This document shows positions 1 through 10,655 of a stretch of 64,000 nucleotides of DNA, in pieces. Below the pieces are notes generated by a model. It searched no databases, was not told the DNA's origin, and saw nothing but the letters and a program-made list of their open reading frames with translations. Source of the stretch: Hydractinia symbiolongicarpus (lineage: Eukaryota; Cnidaria; Hydrozoa; Anthoathecata; Hydractiniidae). The DNA lies in NCBI RefSeq assembly GCF_029227915.1, contig NC_079878.1, forward strand, positions 16,614,001 through 16,678,000. Reading direction: 5' to 3'. A program made the position numbers and the translations under genes. Every line of letters begins with the position of its first letter. Within the stretch, counting starts at the first letter, position 1.

Positions 1-133
1 TTGTTCTGTAAATTACCAAACTTTGACGTTAAATCAATATTGACGTCAAAGGAAAGTATATTAAGATTAGTGAAGCCAATGCATTGCACTTTTAAAATTA
101 AGGCTTAATAACTTGGAAACGGGTGGAAATAAC

Positions 134-559
134 TGACGTCATCTCCTGCGTGGGTAACTAGGGACTACCTGGGACCAAGTTGGGTAAGTTTTCCAAACCT
201 GGGTCACCAAATCCGTTTCGGAATGGACGGGTAAATGACGTCATAAAAAACCCTTTAAACCCAAATATCTCTGCATCTGTTTGTCTCAAGTACACGATCC
301 TATACATTTTCTTGATCAGCGTTTCAAGATCTATACGATGAAGGCAATAGGTACACAAATTTCTTGAAAATAAATTTTTGGGTTTGACAGGCCATTGCTG
401 ACGTCAACAACATTTTTAACACCTTATATCTCCTTAGGCTTTTGTCGAATACATATGATCCTATACATTATTGTAATCAACGTTTTAACCTTTACACGTT
501 ATAGGCAACGAATAAACTAAACTTGGCCAATTTTTTTTGTACCTGCACTGTTGACGTCA
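134..559 (+). repeat. Diverged ~160-bp tandem repeat with TGACGTCA in each unit
   Basis: TGACGTCA begins at 134, 236, 399 and 552, and the intervening sequence is alignable: the units at 236-398 and 399-551 share, in order, an 'atatctc' stretch, 'tttgtc', 'cgatcctatacatt' or 'tgatcctatacatt', 'tcaacgtttt'-like words and a 'gaaggcaa' or 'ataggcaa' word. Unit length is about 150-163 bp with strong divergence. A further TGACGTCA lies at 41-48. This looks like an old satellite fragment. Confidence 0.6.
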
Positions 560-1249
560 GCAAAAAATCTAAAACAACCTATTTTTCCAATGTCCTTTTG
601 CCTAAGTGGATTTATCCACGGGCTTTATCGACTAGTCTATATTATAATACTCGTATACGTCTGTCTGTCTGTTTGTCACTTAAAATGGTAGCGGCGGCTT
701 CTTTAATCTTGCTAAGTCCTTGAAAAACCGGGGGTTCGAAATATTTAATTTTGTTATATGTTAGTATGCTATTTGTTCCTATTCATTAGTTATAAAAGAA
801 TAGTTATGGTTAACATTTTTTTAAAAATACACGTGTTATCAAAAACAAAATTTAAAAATCGTAAATCCTCCGTAAACACTACATATATTTGCCATCCCCC
901 CCCCCTATTTTCAGGTCACCCGTAAAATTACAGAATGTACGAAACTACGGAAGTTTTGTTATATCAATCTGATATTTTATCTCACATGTTTAGTTTGAAA
1001 CTGTTTTGTCAAATTGCAACGGCCAATTTTGAAAAAATTCAGGATTAAGAAAATATTATCCTATCTTTGATGTTTTCTTTTAGTAAGAAAGAGAAAATAA
1101 GGTAATTATTCGCGATGTTGTTGTTCTTATTTTTCGGCCATTCCCAGCTTCATTGTTCTTAAAAACAGAGTGCATTTTATTCCACAGTTTCATTGCTGTC
1201 ACTGAAAAGCAATCTTCAGAGTTTTCTTAACCCTCAAGTTTACAGCACT

Positions 1250-1449
1250 TTTTTTATGCCTCACTTTGTAATAATTGCCCCACGTTGTAATATCTGCCCC
1301 ACTTTTAAGTAAGTTGCCCCACTTTATAATATCTGCCCCACTTTGTATTAACTTTTGCCCCACTTTGAAATTCTTTGTTGCCTCACTTTGTAATTTTAGA
1401 AGCTGCCCCACTTTGTAATAATGTCTTTTGCCCCACTTTGCAATTTTTC
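1250..1449 (+). repeat. Minisatellite, ~9 copies of TGCCCCACTTTGTAAT
   Basis: About nine imperfect copies of a 16-25 bp unit with the conserved core GCCCCACTTT (GCCTCACTTT in two copies) followed by an A/T-rich tail of variable length. No coding sense. The spacers are not unique sequences of fixed length, so it is a minisatellite. Confidence 0.8.
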
Positions 1450-2949
1450 GTTTTTCGCATACTGCCCAGTATGCAATTCTTATGACGTCATCTTTTTTGA
1501 TGTTATCCGTGTTCTGGATGCCCTGTCTTGTTTATTGCGATGAAACGCGTGGGTCTCCTGGCTAGTAAATAAAATACGAGTTTAGAAAATAATTTCTATC
1601 TGTGGTCACTGTGAATTATAACGAAAAATAAACTGCCTGAAACAAATTAAAAATTGTGCAGCGCTCTCTCTATAAAAAGGTTGTTTAAAAACTTGGGACA
1701 ATTTAAAAAAATTAGGTAAGTTTACAGAAAGTGCTGCTAGCCAAAATATTGGCAAATTACGCCCTTGTGGAAAAAAAAAGTGAAAAAGATAGTGTGAAAT
1801 ACCTTAAGGGAAAAAATTATTACGCAAGAAAATATTGCGAAAATAAAAATTTCAGAATTAAATATTTACGATTTTTTCTAACATGGATTCGCAATGTTTA
1901 ATTCCGCAATCATTTCTTGCGCAAACTTTTCTTCCCTCAAGGTAACTCCACCAATAAATCTTTCCATTAATCTCTTTTGTCATAATTTAGGGGTAGGAAT
2001 AAAATTATAATATTATTATCAATTGTGTTCGCTTGCGTTATTTTTTGAAAACTAGATAAAACAATAATCACGTATTAACACATAAATACCTAGCTATATC
2101 ATCTTCTTCCTTTCTGTCTCTTGTAACTTTGTTTTTGCGCTGTGTTAAGAAAAGTATTTCAACAGGAAAATAGAAATAAACAGTTCTGTTGTTTAACATA
2201 TCCATACCCATGGGTAACCAAAAAATAAATATTTACCTAAAACAATATTTATTCGAAGCATGTACTTCAGAAATTCAATATACTGTCGGTTTATATCATT
2301 AATTAAAAAGGTCAGCTATCAAGAAAAGCTTATCAATAAATGTAGAGAATACGCTGAACATAAACCAATCTCGCGGGTATTATATGTAACTTCTAAGGTG
2401 GGCTCCTAATCGAACGGGTGTGGGCGGGAGAACGGTTTATTCCCGTGTCTTCATTTTACATAATATTCCCCTTAATAAAACAAGTGTGTTGTTAGTTTCA
2501 TGTTCTAACAATAAGCCTAACGAAAGTAATAACATTTCCTTGATAACAAGGATTTTATAGAAATATCTGGGTTAGTTTTGAGTTACGGCCAATATGCAAG
2601 GTTTAAGTCGTATGAGAACTAAAAATTTGATTTCTTAAACCAGTGTATTAACGCTGAGTCTTCTGGATAGTCTCTATATTAATAATACCCATATCCCGTC
2701 TGTCTATTTGTAACGAATTGCAAAGGAGGGTTTTGAATTTTAAAAGTGCGAATTGAATGCGGGCAAAATAATTTACCTATAGAATATTTCATTAGGCTTG
2801 CTGATTGGTTTATTCACCTAAAAATTGACAGCTGCTAGTTAATAGAGAGCGGGAAACAAAATAAGGTCCTACATACGGTATAAAAGTTAGGTGCGTAGCA
2901 CATGACTACTTGCGGTATAATTCGGTGCATAGAGAGACAGAGAGACGAC

Positions 2950-4820
2950 GGCTATTATTATAGAGACTAGCCTGGGGACCCGGCGTCCAAACGCAAAGCG
3001 ATTAATAAGAACCGTAAACTATGCCACACATTCAGGTGGAGTGCTTTAGTACAGGTATGTCGTAAATCGAGTAAAGCGCACACAAACTTTATAATCTTTT
3101 CGGTGTAATATTTTTTTTGAAAAATAACTTTCCACCACTTTAGCTGAAATAAAAACACATTTTTTAACTCATTACTACCCCGTCATAGCTAAAACAGTCG
3201 ACGAACCTTTTCATTTTTCGGATTGCTGGTGAAAGCTCCAAAATAAATGTTACTCCAGGTTGAGTGCTTAGTACAGGTAAACAGTCGCACATGCGTTTAG
3301 GTTTAATACCTGTTTTAAAAAACTGAATCTCAGAAGAACACAGGATACACTCTGTTATTAATCTCTTAATCTATTTATATTATTAAGTTTGAAAAATGGT
3401 AAAAATAATTACATTAATTCGAAAATAAATTAATTTATTAATTTTTATTAATCAATAAATAAGTTTCTCAATTAAACAACCCCCTGATTTCTAAAAACCG
3501 CAGAATGATTAAAGGAATATCGGTAGCCATATTGCGCATTTACACACAGACGGAATACGGCTATTATTTAGGAGACTAGTCGGTATCCCGTGGATTAATC
3601 CGTGGTTTCGCCCGTTCTTTTTTTTATCACTTTTCGTGTTTTCGTAACACGACTTTTTCTCTCTCGCACAAATAGACAGACGGAATACGGCTATTATTAA
3701 AGAGTCAAGCCGTTATTACTCCGTCATAGCAAAAACAATCAGTCAATATTATTTTCGTTAGGGTGTGAAAGTTAAAGAAATTCATTGTGACACCGGGCTG
3801 AGCGGTTAGTACAGGGAAACGGTTTTGTACGTGTATATAGGTGTAATACCCCTGGAAAAAAACTTTGTGGCAACTTCGGTTTAAATAAAAACACAGGGAA
3901 CAGCCTGTCGTTGACCCGTACAGCTAAAACAATCGCTCAGCCATTTTATTTCGCAGAAATGTTTTCAGGAAAACGATAAAATGTGTAGCTAGCTACCTAA
4001 CTGCATTTAGAGTAAGGGTAACTAAAGAGCTAACTGGATGGTGATGGATGAAAAAAGCCCTTATATTAAACTGAATAACACCCTTAAAAGAATAGAAATA
4101 AATAAGGCGAGCTAGCTAGCTGGTATTAGGATGTTTCCACAAAATTGGTGGTTTAAGATTTGTACGTGGCTAAAAAATTCACATGTTATTTACCTTAACA
4201 TGTGAAACATATAGAAAACAAATAGTACAAGATAAAAAGGTCAAACAGAAACCTACAAACCTTGCCCGAACACACCACTCCCAAATTCAAAATAGCCTTT
4301 GTTGCTTTAGACGTTTCTTTGTCGGCATGTCGAGGTCGCAATAATCTCGGATTTGTGTTTCAAAAAATCGGGCGTTGCGATTGCTACGTGCGGGCGATCA
4401 AAACTAAGTCGGTTAAAATACATCGCAATTGGTATTTTGGGCAGGTATAAAAATTTAGCGCGGCCGTGACACGACGCGTCTCTTGTGGACGGACAGACAA
4501 AATACGGCTATTATTAAAGAAACTGGTCGGTGGCCTGTGGAAAAATCCACGGGTTCGCATGTCCTTTATATTTACCCTTTGCAACTAAGAGGTTAGGATA
4601 TATCGCATTTGATATTTATGTTCCCGCAGCACATCTTTCTTACTCAGCGAGGGGTCCGCGCAGAGACAGAAAAAATACGGCTATTATTACAGAGAAGAAA
4701 GTAGTCAGTTATACCCTTAGAAAAACCCGGGGTCGCTCGTGTTTTATATATCACATTTCGTGTTTTCGTAACACGACATTTTTCTGGCGCACAAACAGAC
4801 AGACTGAATACGGCTATTAA
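2950..4820 (+). repeat. Dispersed short repeat AGACAGACGGAATACGGCTATTA
   Basis: Near-identical blocks around GAATACGGCTATTATTA occur at about 2950, 3549, 3677, 4489, 4662 and 4793, mostly preceded by AGACAGAC and followed by AGAGACTAG-like sequence. Reverse-complement relatives lie at about 636-678 and 2670-2710 (CCGTCTGTCT). Several are followed by a 'ccgtggattaatccgtgg...cacgac' stretch. I take them as copies of one non-autonomous interspersed repeat; the family is not identified. Confidence 0.6.
3040..3960 (+). repeat. Dispersed repeat family, core GAGTGCTTAGTACAGGTA
   Basis: Two or three related blocks (about 3040-3340 and 3710-3960) share the core (G/C)TGAG(T/C)GCTTAGTACAGG(T/G)(A/A)A, then 'tttaggt(g/t)taatacc', 'gtttaaataaaaacacag' and 'cagctaaaacaatc' words. 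The same family recurs at about 41260-41480 and 46300-46370 (reverse strand) and 50380-50620 (forward strand). No ORF; probably a SINE- or MITE-like element. Confidence 0.55.
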
Positions 4821-5043
4821 TCACCCAATTCTTCTGAACCTATAGCCCTGATCGTTTGCGCGTTGCACTTAGATGCAATAGTCTGCTCCAGTGCTAGTAC
4901 TTACTATAGGACAGAAACTTTTGCGGCCAGAAATATTTTGCGAAAAAGATTATGCTTTTGAAAAAGATAAATCAGCAAAGAAAAAAACCTTTTCTTCCTT
5001 TGCGAAATTAAATTCTGTCACAATTTTAATTTCTCCCTATTAA

Positions 5044-5308
5044 AGGGGGATTTTCACGAAGCGAATTGAACGGCGAATCGTATCTGAGCATGCGCAGTTT
5101 TGTTTGTGTTGATTTTGCATCGAAATATTCGTTTCGCTGAAAAGTAGAAACAGTTCCTACTTTTTCGCGGCTAAAGGTTTCTCTGCTAGTTTTTGACCAA
5201 TCAGAACGCGGTTAAGTAATGTAAACAATGAATTTGGCGCCTAATTTATTTTGTCGTGAAAATTAAAAAGCGAATTCGCCGTTCAATCCGCTTCGTGAAA
5301 ATCCCCCT
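5044..5308. mobile_element. MITE with AGGGGGATTTTCACGAAGCG ends, TAA target duplication
   Basis: A 265-bp element with near-perfect terminal inverted repeats: it starts AGGGGGATTTTCACGAAGCG and ends with the complement, and the similarity continues inwards through a 'gaattgaacggcgaat' stretch. It is flanked by TAA at 5041-5043 and 5309-5311. There is no ORF. A 3-bp TWA duplication fits the PIF/Harbinger superfamily. A second copy at 28454-28592 has TTA on both sides, which supports both the boundaries and the superfamily. Confidence 0.85.
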
Positions 5309-5749
5309 TAAGACCATCAAAGATTTTGCGTTCGTTGGAAGTTTTTCATGAGTAGAATGGCAAATAAAGACAGGAATTTTGTCCAAAGCAGTGTAGATTG
5401 GTTTTCAAAATAGTGTCATGACGTAAAGGGCGTATGTACAATAAGGATTTTAATTGTCTAAAACAGGAATACTATTATCTCTGAACTCTTTAGGTTGATT
5501 GTTATTTTATTCGTTGCCTGTGCTTTTCAGGCTAGCATCGACCTTATGTTGCATGATCTGACTTGGTTTTGGTCTTTGGTTAGTGAGAGAACCTTTTTTC
5601 GTCTCTTCTTTAAAGTGTTGACTTCAGATTCTTATTCATAATGTCATCATAAAATAAGAATTCCGTCATGATGCTTTCCTTCGGCTCGTGAAAAAAGTGC
5701 GCAACCCCTTTTTTTGTATCTCTTTAGTTTTTGTTTAACACCGTAGCAG

Positions 5750-5754
5750 GCATT
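5750..5754. repeat. Left target-site duplication GCATT of Polinton 1
   Basis: GCATT lies directly before the left inverted repeat and is repeated at 22561-22565 directly after the right one. Polinton integrases usually leave 6 bp; only 5 bp match here. Confidence 0.75.
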
Positions 5755-6013
5755 AGCTAGAGTAGTACACCCTTATGCGTACAGTTTAGGTTTTCGACGG
5801 TCAAACCCCTATTAAAAAACGCTGCTTTTAGACCCCTAAAAAATCTGTGACGTCACGGATCTCATCATGCTTCAAATGAGTAAACAAGTCACGTGACATC
5901 AATGACGGCACACGACAAAAACTGACATCAACAAATCTGTTTGAGTAGGGGAAATTCCCTACTCAAATTGCGACCGCTGTTAGTTGAAGTCTGAATGTAC
6001 TTATAATAAAGAG
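5755..6013 (+). repeat. Left terminal inverted repeat of Polinton 1
   Basis: It matches the reverse complement of 22317-22560 with small indels. The left copy has a ~30-bp insertion after AGTAGTACACCCT, and the right copy lacks it. Shared words include CCCCTATTAAAAAACGCTGC, TCTGTGACGTCAC, CTCAAATGAGTAAACA and GTTAGTTGAAGTCTGAATGT. The TGACGTCA at about 5848 lies in an imperfect palindrome that is perfect in the right copy. Confidence 0.9.
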
Positions 6014-6015
6014 AA

Positions 6016-9000
6016 ATGATTTGGTTCAAGAATGCAATTAGTAAATTATATAGCGCTGTCTCAGCGCCGGTAGCAGCAACTCGCGATGCTCTTGCGGATC
6101 GACTGCAGAGCGTGCGAGACACTGTTAGGTATTATTATAACAGGGCGAGGGAGCATATTGCTGGAAGGGCAACGCTGTACGATGAAATCGAGAGAGAAGC
6201 GCGGGAGGACTTTTACGATGCTGGAGACATACAAGACGAATACAGCGGAGTCGAAGACATCAAGCACATGTTCCCACAAGAGAAAAACCGATCCGAAGGC
6301 GTCGAAGACATTCAGCATATTTTTGATGAAAATGACACACAGATGTTGGAAGACGGAAATCGCGTCAAGACATGGCGGTTCAACAAGAACCTCAATCGAC
6401 CATTGGCAGATGCCATCATGCGAATAGTTACGCCCTACATAGACATGAGAGTCAAGGTAGTCTACAGTTTTGCTTGCACCATCTACGAGGCAGGAGGTGG
6501 CACGGCTCCGTATCACAAGACCAAGGGAAGCGAAGGATCGCTTACGAGCCTAGCTGACATCTAGGCCTTTGTTGAAAAATGCGAAATGCAGCGATTAGAT
6601 CTAGGAGATAACGAATTTTGGGGGAAGGCGTACCTGCCACCAGAAAGAACAATCGAGACCCCAGGATCGTACGAAGGGAAAATAGTCTTCAATCATGTGC
6701 AGATCAAGATCATCTCCACAAGGGAGCCCCTGTTAGGCTGTGGACCTTTGCCAGACTGGTTGCGAAAGAGGAGGTGCATCTACAGCTTTGACAAGGAGGA
6801 TGAGAGAACCGACACTTTGTGTGTCTGGAGATGTCTTGCCGTACACTACCGTGAAGAAAGAGAGCAGCGCGAGAAATGTGTCACAATACCATTTCTCGCA
6901 ATAGCACGCGATTACTACGAGAAGCCCAAACTGAAGCGCGAGGACGTGCGTCCTACAAAGCTCGTTGACTTCGAGGGCATAGCGAAGCGTTTCAAGCTCA
7001 GTATCAGAGTCCTTGAACCCAAGACCAACTCTGAGAAAGCGCCATGGAGACTCGTGTACGGTCAGAATCAATACAAAAAAGATTTAGACACAATCAACCT
7101 TGGTATGCTGGATGGACACTGTTTCTACATCAAGGATTTAGACGTACTGGCACGACAGAAATGGGAATGTAAAGCCTGCAAGCAAATGTTTACAAGCAGC
7201 GGAGATCTTACGAGACATAAGAAGATATGTGAAGGAAAAAAGCCGACTATCATCTGTAAAGGCAAGAAGGTCAAACGCAAACCTAGCAAGTCAGAGAAGG
7301 TCTTTTATGGTGAGGGCTTCAGCTATGACGCTTGTAAATGGCTCGAGCACATGTCGAGGGAAACTGGAAGGCACATTCATCACGCACTCTGTGGGCATGG
7401 GGGAGAACGCGTGATTCGCTATGGCAAAAAGGAAAACCAAGTCTACCCTGTAGACGGCTATGAACCTCAGACCAGGACAGTCTACGAGTACCATGGTTGC
7501 AAGTGGCACGGATGCCCCTGCCAAGGAACAAACAAAAATCGATATACGGCCACCAAGTCAAAGGAGGAAGGCATCCGAAAACTTGGCTACAACCTCGTGA
7601 CAGTGTGGGAGTGTGAGAGCCCACCCAAAGCGAAGAGGTACTTCTAGAAAGAATTTCGACCATATCCTCACTACATCGTGTTTGATTTCGAGGCCCTCCT
7701 AGCACCTTTACACCAGCGGCAAACAGCCGACCTGATGTATATATCGGAGCATGTGCCGGTCAGCGTCGCTATTCACGATAGTCTGAACGGAGATCCAACG
7801 TTCCTGGAGCACGATGATCCCAAGATCTTGGTTAAACGATTTTGAAAGACGACATTTTGAAAGACGCGGTAAGCATTCCAGGCGTATCGATGCGCTAAGT
7901 CTTGAACAAGTCTCTACGACTGAACCCAAAGCTAGAGCTCTACGCTCCAGGAGAGCCTTGTAAGCATAAGTGTAATGAAGACTGCTTCAACAAGAAGTGC
8001 AAGGCGTGCAAAAAGGTGCAAAAGGCTTGCACTGAGTGCACGAAGAATGAGGCCTACGAGCTCTTGCAGACGGGTATGGTAGGAGGGCCTGCCATCGTGT
8101 TCTGTAGGTACCACGAGAGAGACGTGACGGGTATCAGATCCCACGTCTGCCAGGAGCCACGGAAGTGCAAAACTGTTCTGGGGCTTGACGCGAACCTGCT
8201 GTACCCGAGTACGTTGATGAACTACTTTCCATGCGGTAAAGAAAAGCTGATCAAGATCAAACCACCCACGGCTGAGCACAACATCAGACTGTTGAAAGAA
8301 GGTATGCAAAATGGATCCCTCTTTGGTTTTGCGCAGGTCGACATCGAGGTCCCTCTGGAACTGTATGACAAATTCAGCGAGATGGCTCCGCTATTTGTGG
8401 TCAAGGAGATACCCGAGGATCAAATCCCCGAGCACATGCACGAGTACCTAAAAGCAACAGGGCGCAAACGTATTTCAGGCACACGTAAGCTCCTAGGGTT
8501 GATGAAAGCTGAAAAGATATTGCTGTACACTCCGGTGCTAAAGTGGTACCTTGACCATGGCCTGAAAGTGACTGCTTTTTACCAATTCATCAAGTACACT
8601 CGAGGTAAACCGTTTGCGTGGTTTCCAGAAGAAATTGCGGATGCACGACGACAAGCCGATAAGGATCCTGACAAGCGTCTGGCTGGAGAATCGGCCAAGC
8701 TGAAAGGGAACTCGTTCTATGGAAAAATGATCGAGGACCAAGCGAGGCACGCGAACACCACCTTTACGAGAGATGAAAAGAAGGTGGATGCAGCGATGAG
8801 ATCGCCATACGTTGAAGATCTTGAAGAAATAGGTGATGCTTACGAGATCAGAGAAGGAAAGAAAAAGGTGCATATCGACAGAGCGTACCAGTGCGGCATT
8901 GCGGTGTACCAGCTGGCCAAATTGCGCATGCTTGAGTTTTATTACGATTTCATCGACAAGTACGTGGATCGTCGAGACTTTGAGTACGTGTATATGGATA

Positions 9001-9434
9001 CAGATTCCGCCTACTTTGCCATCAGCGGAGAGTGCTTACGAGATGTCGTTCGCCCTGAACTGCTTGACGAGTACGACAAAGACGTGAAAAACTGGCTCGT
9101 CACTGATAAGTACTCGAGTCGAACAGGAGGGCTATTCAAACCGGAATTTATCGGTTTTAGAATAATCGCTGACTCAATCAAGTGTTACTTCGTCGAAGGG
9201 AAAGAGGGCACAAAATTCTCCTGTAAGGGTATGTCGAAGAAGCAGAACGCTATGACATGGGAGAGGTATAAGAACGCGTTGAATGGCTCTATTGACATGG
9301 CCAAAAACGTAGGTTTCCGGGTGCACAACCAGGGGATGGTTACGTACGAACAAAACAAGCTGGGTCTCTCGGCGTTTTATGATAAGCGAAAGGTACTCGA
9401 AGATGGCATCCATACAGTACCGCTGACGCTGTAA
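6016..9434 (+). pseudogene. POLB: Protein-primed-type family B DNA polymerase (broken)
   Basis: The replicative polymerase of the element. ATG 6016 follows a TATAATAAA box inside the terminal repeat. The N-terminal part contains a cysteine/OTU-like region (DTLCVWRCLAVHY), a C2H2 finger (CKAC...HKKIC, about 7168-7230) and an endonuclease-like block with YEYHGCKWHGCPC. Exonuclease motif I, FDFEA, is at 7681-7695. The palm is intact: motif A LGLDANLLYPS (8178-8210), motif B KLKGNSFYG (8697-8723), motif C YMDTDS (8991-9008). Lesions: in-frame TAG at 6562-6564 and 7645-7647, a frameshift near 7840-7900, and only about 165 codons between Exo I and motif A with no recognisable Exo II or III, so a deletion is likely. 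Residues around 6181-6367 are repeated in the gene at the opposite end of the element. Confidence 0.92.
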
Positions 9435-9437
9435 ATA

Positions 9438-9998
9438 GTGAGGTTTCCCTGTCCGGATTTTTGTGAAGTACCACTTCACAAAAAGCAACAACAAATGGAA
9501 GGTAAAAGGTGTACAAAATGTAAACGAAATCAACCACTAGACAACTTCAAAATCCAAAACAAAAGCCAGCGAACAAAACAGTGCATCAAATGCCGCAATA
9601 TTGTCAAGGCGTCACGGGAACGTAGCAAATGCCCGCATAAAAAACATAGACACGGATGCTCCATATGCTCCATATGCGATCACCCTGCTTATCAGTATAA
9701 CCTCATTCTAAATAGAATTCACAAGGCTCTAATGTATGATAGGGAGATAGCCTCTACGGAGTACCTGGGGTGCGGTATCTGCACATTTATCGGTCATATC
9801 CAGGATCCATTCAAAGATGGGATGTGCTGGGGAAACCGAGGGCAGTGGCAGTTTGATCACAAGGTGCCACTAAAATACAGAGAGAACGGAGAATACCCCA
9901 GCGAGGAGGTGCAATTAGCAAGGCTCCACTATACCAACATGCAACCCTTGTGGACCGAGGATAATCAAAGCAAGGGCGATCGATATATATCTGGGTAA
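9438..9998 (+). CDS. HNH endonuclease with N-terminal zinc ribbon
   Basis: Probably starts at ATG 9495 (about 167 aa), since the upstream part is not conserved. The N-terminus has a CxxC...CxxC ribbon (CTKCKRNQPL and CIKC), then a short Cys/His cluster (CPHKKHRHGCSICSIC). The C-terminal half has the HNH arrangement seen in large-DNA-virus endonucleases: a GMCWGN block, WQFDHKVPL at about 9846-9872, and HYTNMQPLWTEDNQSKGD. It should cut DNA with a metal ion; the biological target is unknown. It directly follows polB on the same strand. An alternative role is non-homing DNA processing. Relatives in Polinton 2 lie at 30248 (the ribbon) and 33512 (full HNH). Confidence 0.8.
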   Translation: MRFPCPDFCEVPLHKKQQQMEGKRCTKCKRNQPLDNFKIQNKSQRTKQCIKCRNIVKASRERSKCPHKKHRHGCSICSICDHPAYQYNLILNRIHKALMYDREIASTEYLGCGICTFIGHIQDPFKDGMCWGNRGQWQFDHKVPLKYRENGEYPSEEVQLARLHYTNMQPLWTEDNQSKGDRYISG

Positions 9999-10655
9999 AG
10001 GTCGCGTTGAAAAAGATTGTTTTTTAAATTTTTCAAACAACTTCGAGTCACTCCTCTTCAGTATGAGGCGGTAGAAACAAGATAAAACTCATTTGCCTCA
10101 TCCATTTAAAATTGATAAACATTTTTGAATAAGCAAGAGGTTTTCTGTATGATGTGCAAATGAGCTAACCGGTGATGCGTGAATTTTCACACAGGTAGGA
10201 CTCAAGGTGATACTGAATAGCTTATATACGAAGCTCGAATTATAGCAAAATTGTGGGAGCAGGCTTAGATCCTGGCGGAAGGGTAGGAGTGCGCGGGCGA
10301 GAGCACGTCCTAACTGGAAGCGGCCGTCTCGCCCCGGTTTCTCCCACACTGTACCACGACGGGAAAAATTGCGCCAAAATGCCGGTTAAATGTCAGTGCT
10401 AGGAACGGCCTCTGAAAGTCTTAAAAAGGTGGGTCTTGTTAATGCGTAGTACAAGCACGACATTCTGTATAGAGTATAAAGAGCAAGTACGCTAGGCCTG
10501 CAAAGCAGGACAGCACTGAAAAACACCTCGGATATGGTGAACCAAAGGCTCTGAGTCTCACAGAATCAAAAACCCTCTGGGTTCAAACAACAACAACAAA
10601 AACAACAAAAACCTAGAGGGTTCCCTTGCGAGGGTTTTGTTTTGAAAAATAAAAA
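9999..10655 (+). other. Non-coding gap between HNH gene and next operon
   Basis: No convincing ORF in 657 bases. Its right end holds a strong stem-loop (listed separately) just before the gene at 10656. The remainder is unremarkable. Confidence 0.55.
10567..10640 (+). promoter_or_regulatory. Stem-loop with CAA-repeat loop and a competing third arm
   Basis: AACCCTCTGGGTT (10571-10583) can pair with AACCTAGAGGGTT (10610-10622), leaving a loop made almost only of CAA repeats. A third segment, GAGGGTTTTG (about 10631-10640), could instead pair with the same first arm (CAAAAACCCTC). It sits 15-90 bases before the next ATG. It could be a terminator for upstream transcripts or a leader structure; the sequence alone does not decide. 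Confidence 0.5.

Larger units (their letters stand above)
1..5749. other. Repeat-rich non-coding flank left of Polinton 1
   Basis: I see no gene in this AT-rich stretch. Open frames here are short, lack recognisable motifs and often start with TTG. What it holds is repeats, listed separately: a diverged ~160-bp tandem repeat (134-559), a TGCCCCACTTT minisatellite (1250-1449), a dispersed TACGGCTATTATTA motif (2950-4820), a dispersed family with the core GAGTGCTTAGTACAGGTA (3040-3960) and a MITE (5044-5308). Between 1450 and 2640 and between 5312 and 5749 I see nothing that can be named. Confidence 0.6.

Noticed and set aside
1250-1449. Regular short repeats as a possible CRISPR array
   Set aside because: Spacers are variable A/T tails without unique fixed length, no cas genes, and the context is eukaryotic.
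4262-4820. Short ORFs (62, 66 and 96 aa) near the left repeats
   Set aside because: They run through copies of the dispersed TACGGCTATTATTA repeat and lack any protein similarity pattern.
6061-6516. 151-aa minus-strand ORF overlapping polB
   Set aside because: Shadow of the polB frame; it has no motif and the plus-strand product is clearly conserved.
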